In this document: positions 4,759-5,385 of the stretch, one piece after another
Numbering within the stretch: the first letter of the stretch is position 1
How the letters are laid out: each line of letters begins with the position of its first letter
Origin: Methanobacteriota archaeon
GTDB taxonomy: Archaea; Halobacteriota; Methanosarcinia; Methanosarcinales; Methanoperedenaceae
Assembly (NCBI GenBank): GCA_018899795.1
Contig: JAHIHJ010000398.1
Location: 1-5,385, forward strand
Length of the DNA: 5,385 bases
Direction of reading: 5' to 3'
Notes under the pieces: generated by a model
What the model saw: only the letters and a program-made list of their open reading frames with translations
The model's database searches: none
What the model was told of the DNA's origin: nothing
Position numbers and translations under genes: made by a program

Positions 4759-5385
4759 ATGACAGGTTTTGATGAAATGGTTACGGCTGCTGTAGAAAAA
4801 GTTATACCAAGCGTTGTAAACATCAGTGAAGTTAAGTTAATGAAAGATGCCTACCTGCATGTGCATCCGGTTCCGGGCGTGGGTTCCGGTTTTATAATAA
4901 ATGAGGATGGCTTTATACTCACAAATGCCCATGTAGTACTGGGTTCACAGGATATAAAAGTGGCTCTGGAAGACGGAAGGATATTCCCGGGTGAAATAAG
5001 AGGTCTGGATACAATAAAGGATCTTGCAGTGATCAAAATTAAAGCCAGTGGTCTGCCAGTACCAGAGATCGCAAAAAACAACGATCTAAAGATCGGGCAG
5101 ATGGCAATTGCTATAGGAAGTCCTCTTGGCCTTGTGGGAGGCCCCACTGTCACAGCAGGTGTCGTAAGCGCTGTGAACCGGTCGATCCAGACAGAGGCCA
5201 CATTCATGGAAGGATTGATACAGACCGACGCCGCGATCAATCCAGGCAACAGTGGAGGTCCGCTGATAAATAGCAGAGGTGAAGTGATAGGAGTGAACAG
5301 TGCTGTCATTCCATTTGCACAGGGCATCGGGTTCGCCATACCGATACAACCTGCAGTAGAAATTGCAGACCAGTTAATAAAGCAT
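4759..5385 (+). CDS. HtrA/DegP-type trypsin-like serine protease (C-terminus cut by window edge)
   Basis: The ATG at 4759, eight bases after GGAGG, opens 209 codons to the window edge. This is a chymotrypsin-fold S1C protease domain with the full triad. His58 is in LTNAHVV, Asp88 in KDLAVIKI and Ser165 in GNSGGPL. The oxyanion-loop NPGNSGG and the strand GIGFAIPI near the end are typical of DegP/DegS/HtrA proteins. Family members usually carry one or two PDZ domains after this point (total about 320-480 residues), so those are expected beyond the edge but not seen. The N-terminus (MTGFDEMVTAAVEKVIPSVV) starts almost directly in the protease domain. No signal peptide or membrane helix is present, so a cytoplasmic location is inferred, unlike bacterial DegP. 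Its likely role is quality control of misfolded protein under stress. The leader hairpin may control its translation. An alternative Met at residue 7 lacks a ribosome site. Confidence 0.95.
   Translation, partial: MTGFDEMVTAAVEKVIPSVVNISEVKLMKDAYLHVHPVPGVGSGFIINEDGFILTNAHVVLGSQDIKVALEDGRIFPGEIRGLDTIKDLAVIKIKASGLPVPEIAKNNDLKIGQMAIAIGSPLGLVGGPTVTAGVVSAVNRSIQTEATFMEGLIQTDAAINPGNSGGPLINSRGEVIGVNSAVIPFAQGIGFAIPIQPAVEIADQLIKH

Noticed and set aside
4851..5349. 162- and 87-codon minus-strand frames
   Set aside because: Both are antisense to the HtrA protease domain with its full catalytic triad; the long frame is a codon-bias shadow.
1..5385. CRISPR array, tRNA, rRNA or complete insertion sequence
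   Set aside because: No regularly spaced repeats, cloverleaf-like segments, transposase motifs or long terminal inverted repeats were seen on either strand.

Overview
The window looks archaeal, most likely from a methanogen or ANME-type relative such as Methanosarcinales or 'Ca. Methanoperedens'. This is inferred from gene content and style only. Ribosome binding sites are of the GGTGAT / AGGTGA type, which matches the archaeal 16S tail. AT-rich TATA-like boxes sit about 25 bases ahead of gene starts. An exported CARDB/COG1361-type S-layer-like protein is encoded inside an ABC transporter operon. Base composition is moderate and ATA, AGA and AGG codons are common.

Left half (1-3039, minus strand): a compact three-gene operon, read right to left. 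It encodes a LolD/MacB-type ABC ATPase, a secreted and C-terminally anchored COG1361-like protein (ATGA overlap with the ATPase), and a MacB/FtsX-type permease that runs off the left edge. The likely product is a type VII ABC (mechanotransmission) complex, with the COG1361 protein in the place a MacA-type adaptor would hold in bacteria. Its substrate cannot be read from the sequence.

Intergenic region 3040-3300: it appears to hold two divergent promoters. Between them are two adjacent imperfect palindromes (3220-3251) that could be operators.

Middle (3301-4676): a patchwork with one intact gene, a UspA-family universal stress protein (minus strand). Around it are three apparently broken genes: a 52-codon N-terminal fragment resembling the baeRF/Vms1-like release-factor family (plus), an SRPBCC-fold protein lacking a start codon and probably missing an internal segment (plus), and a 47-codon N-terminal fragment of an APC-superfamily amino-acid permease (minus). 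The stretch looks like a site of repeated deletion or rearrangement.

Right end (4759-5385, plus strand): the protease domain of an HtrA/DegP-type serine protease with a complete catalytic triad and no signal peptide, cut by the window edge before any PDZ domain. Its Shine-Dalgarno sequence lies in the 3' arm of a perfect 5-bp hairpin. That arrangement suggests translational control, possibly by temperature.

I saw no tRNA, rRNA, CRISPR array or complete insertion sequence. The best candidates for follow-up are the HtrA leader hairpin, the cluster of gene remnants, and the adaptor-like role of the COG1361 protein.
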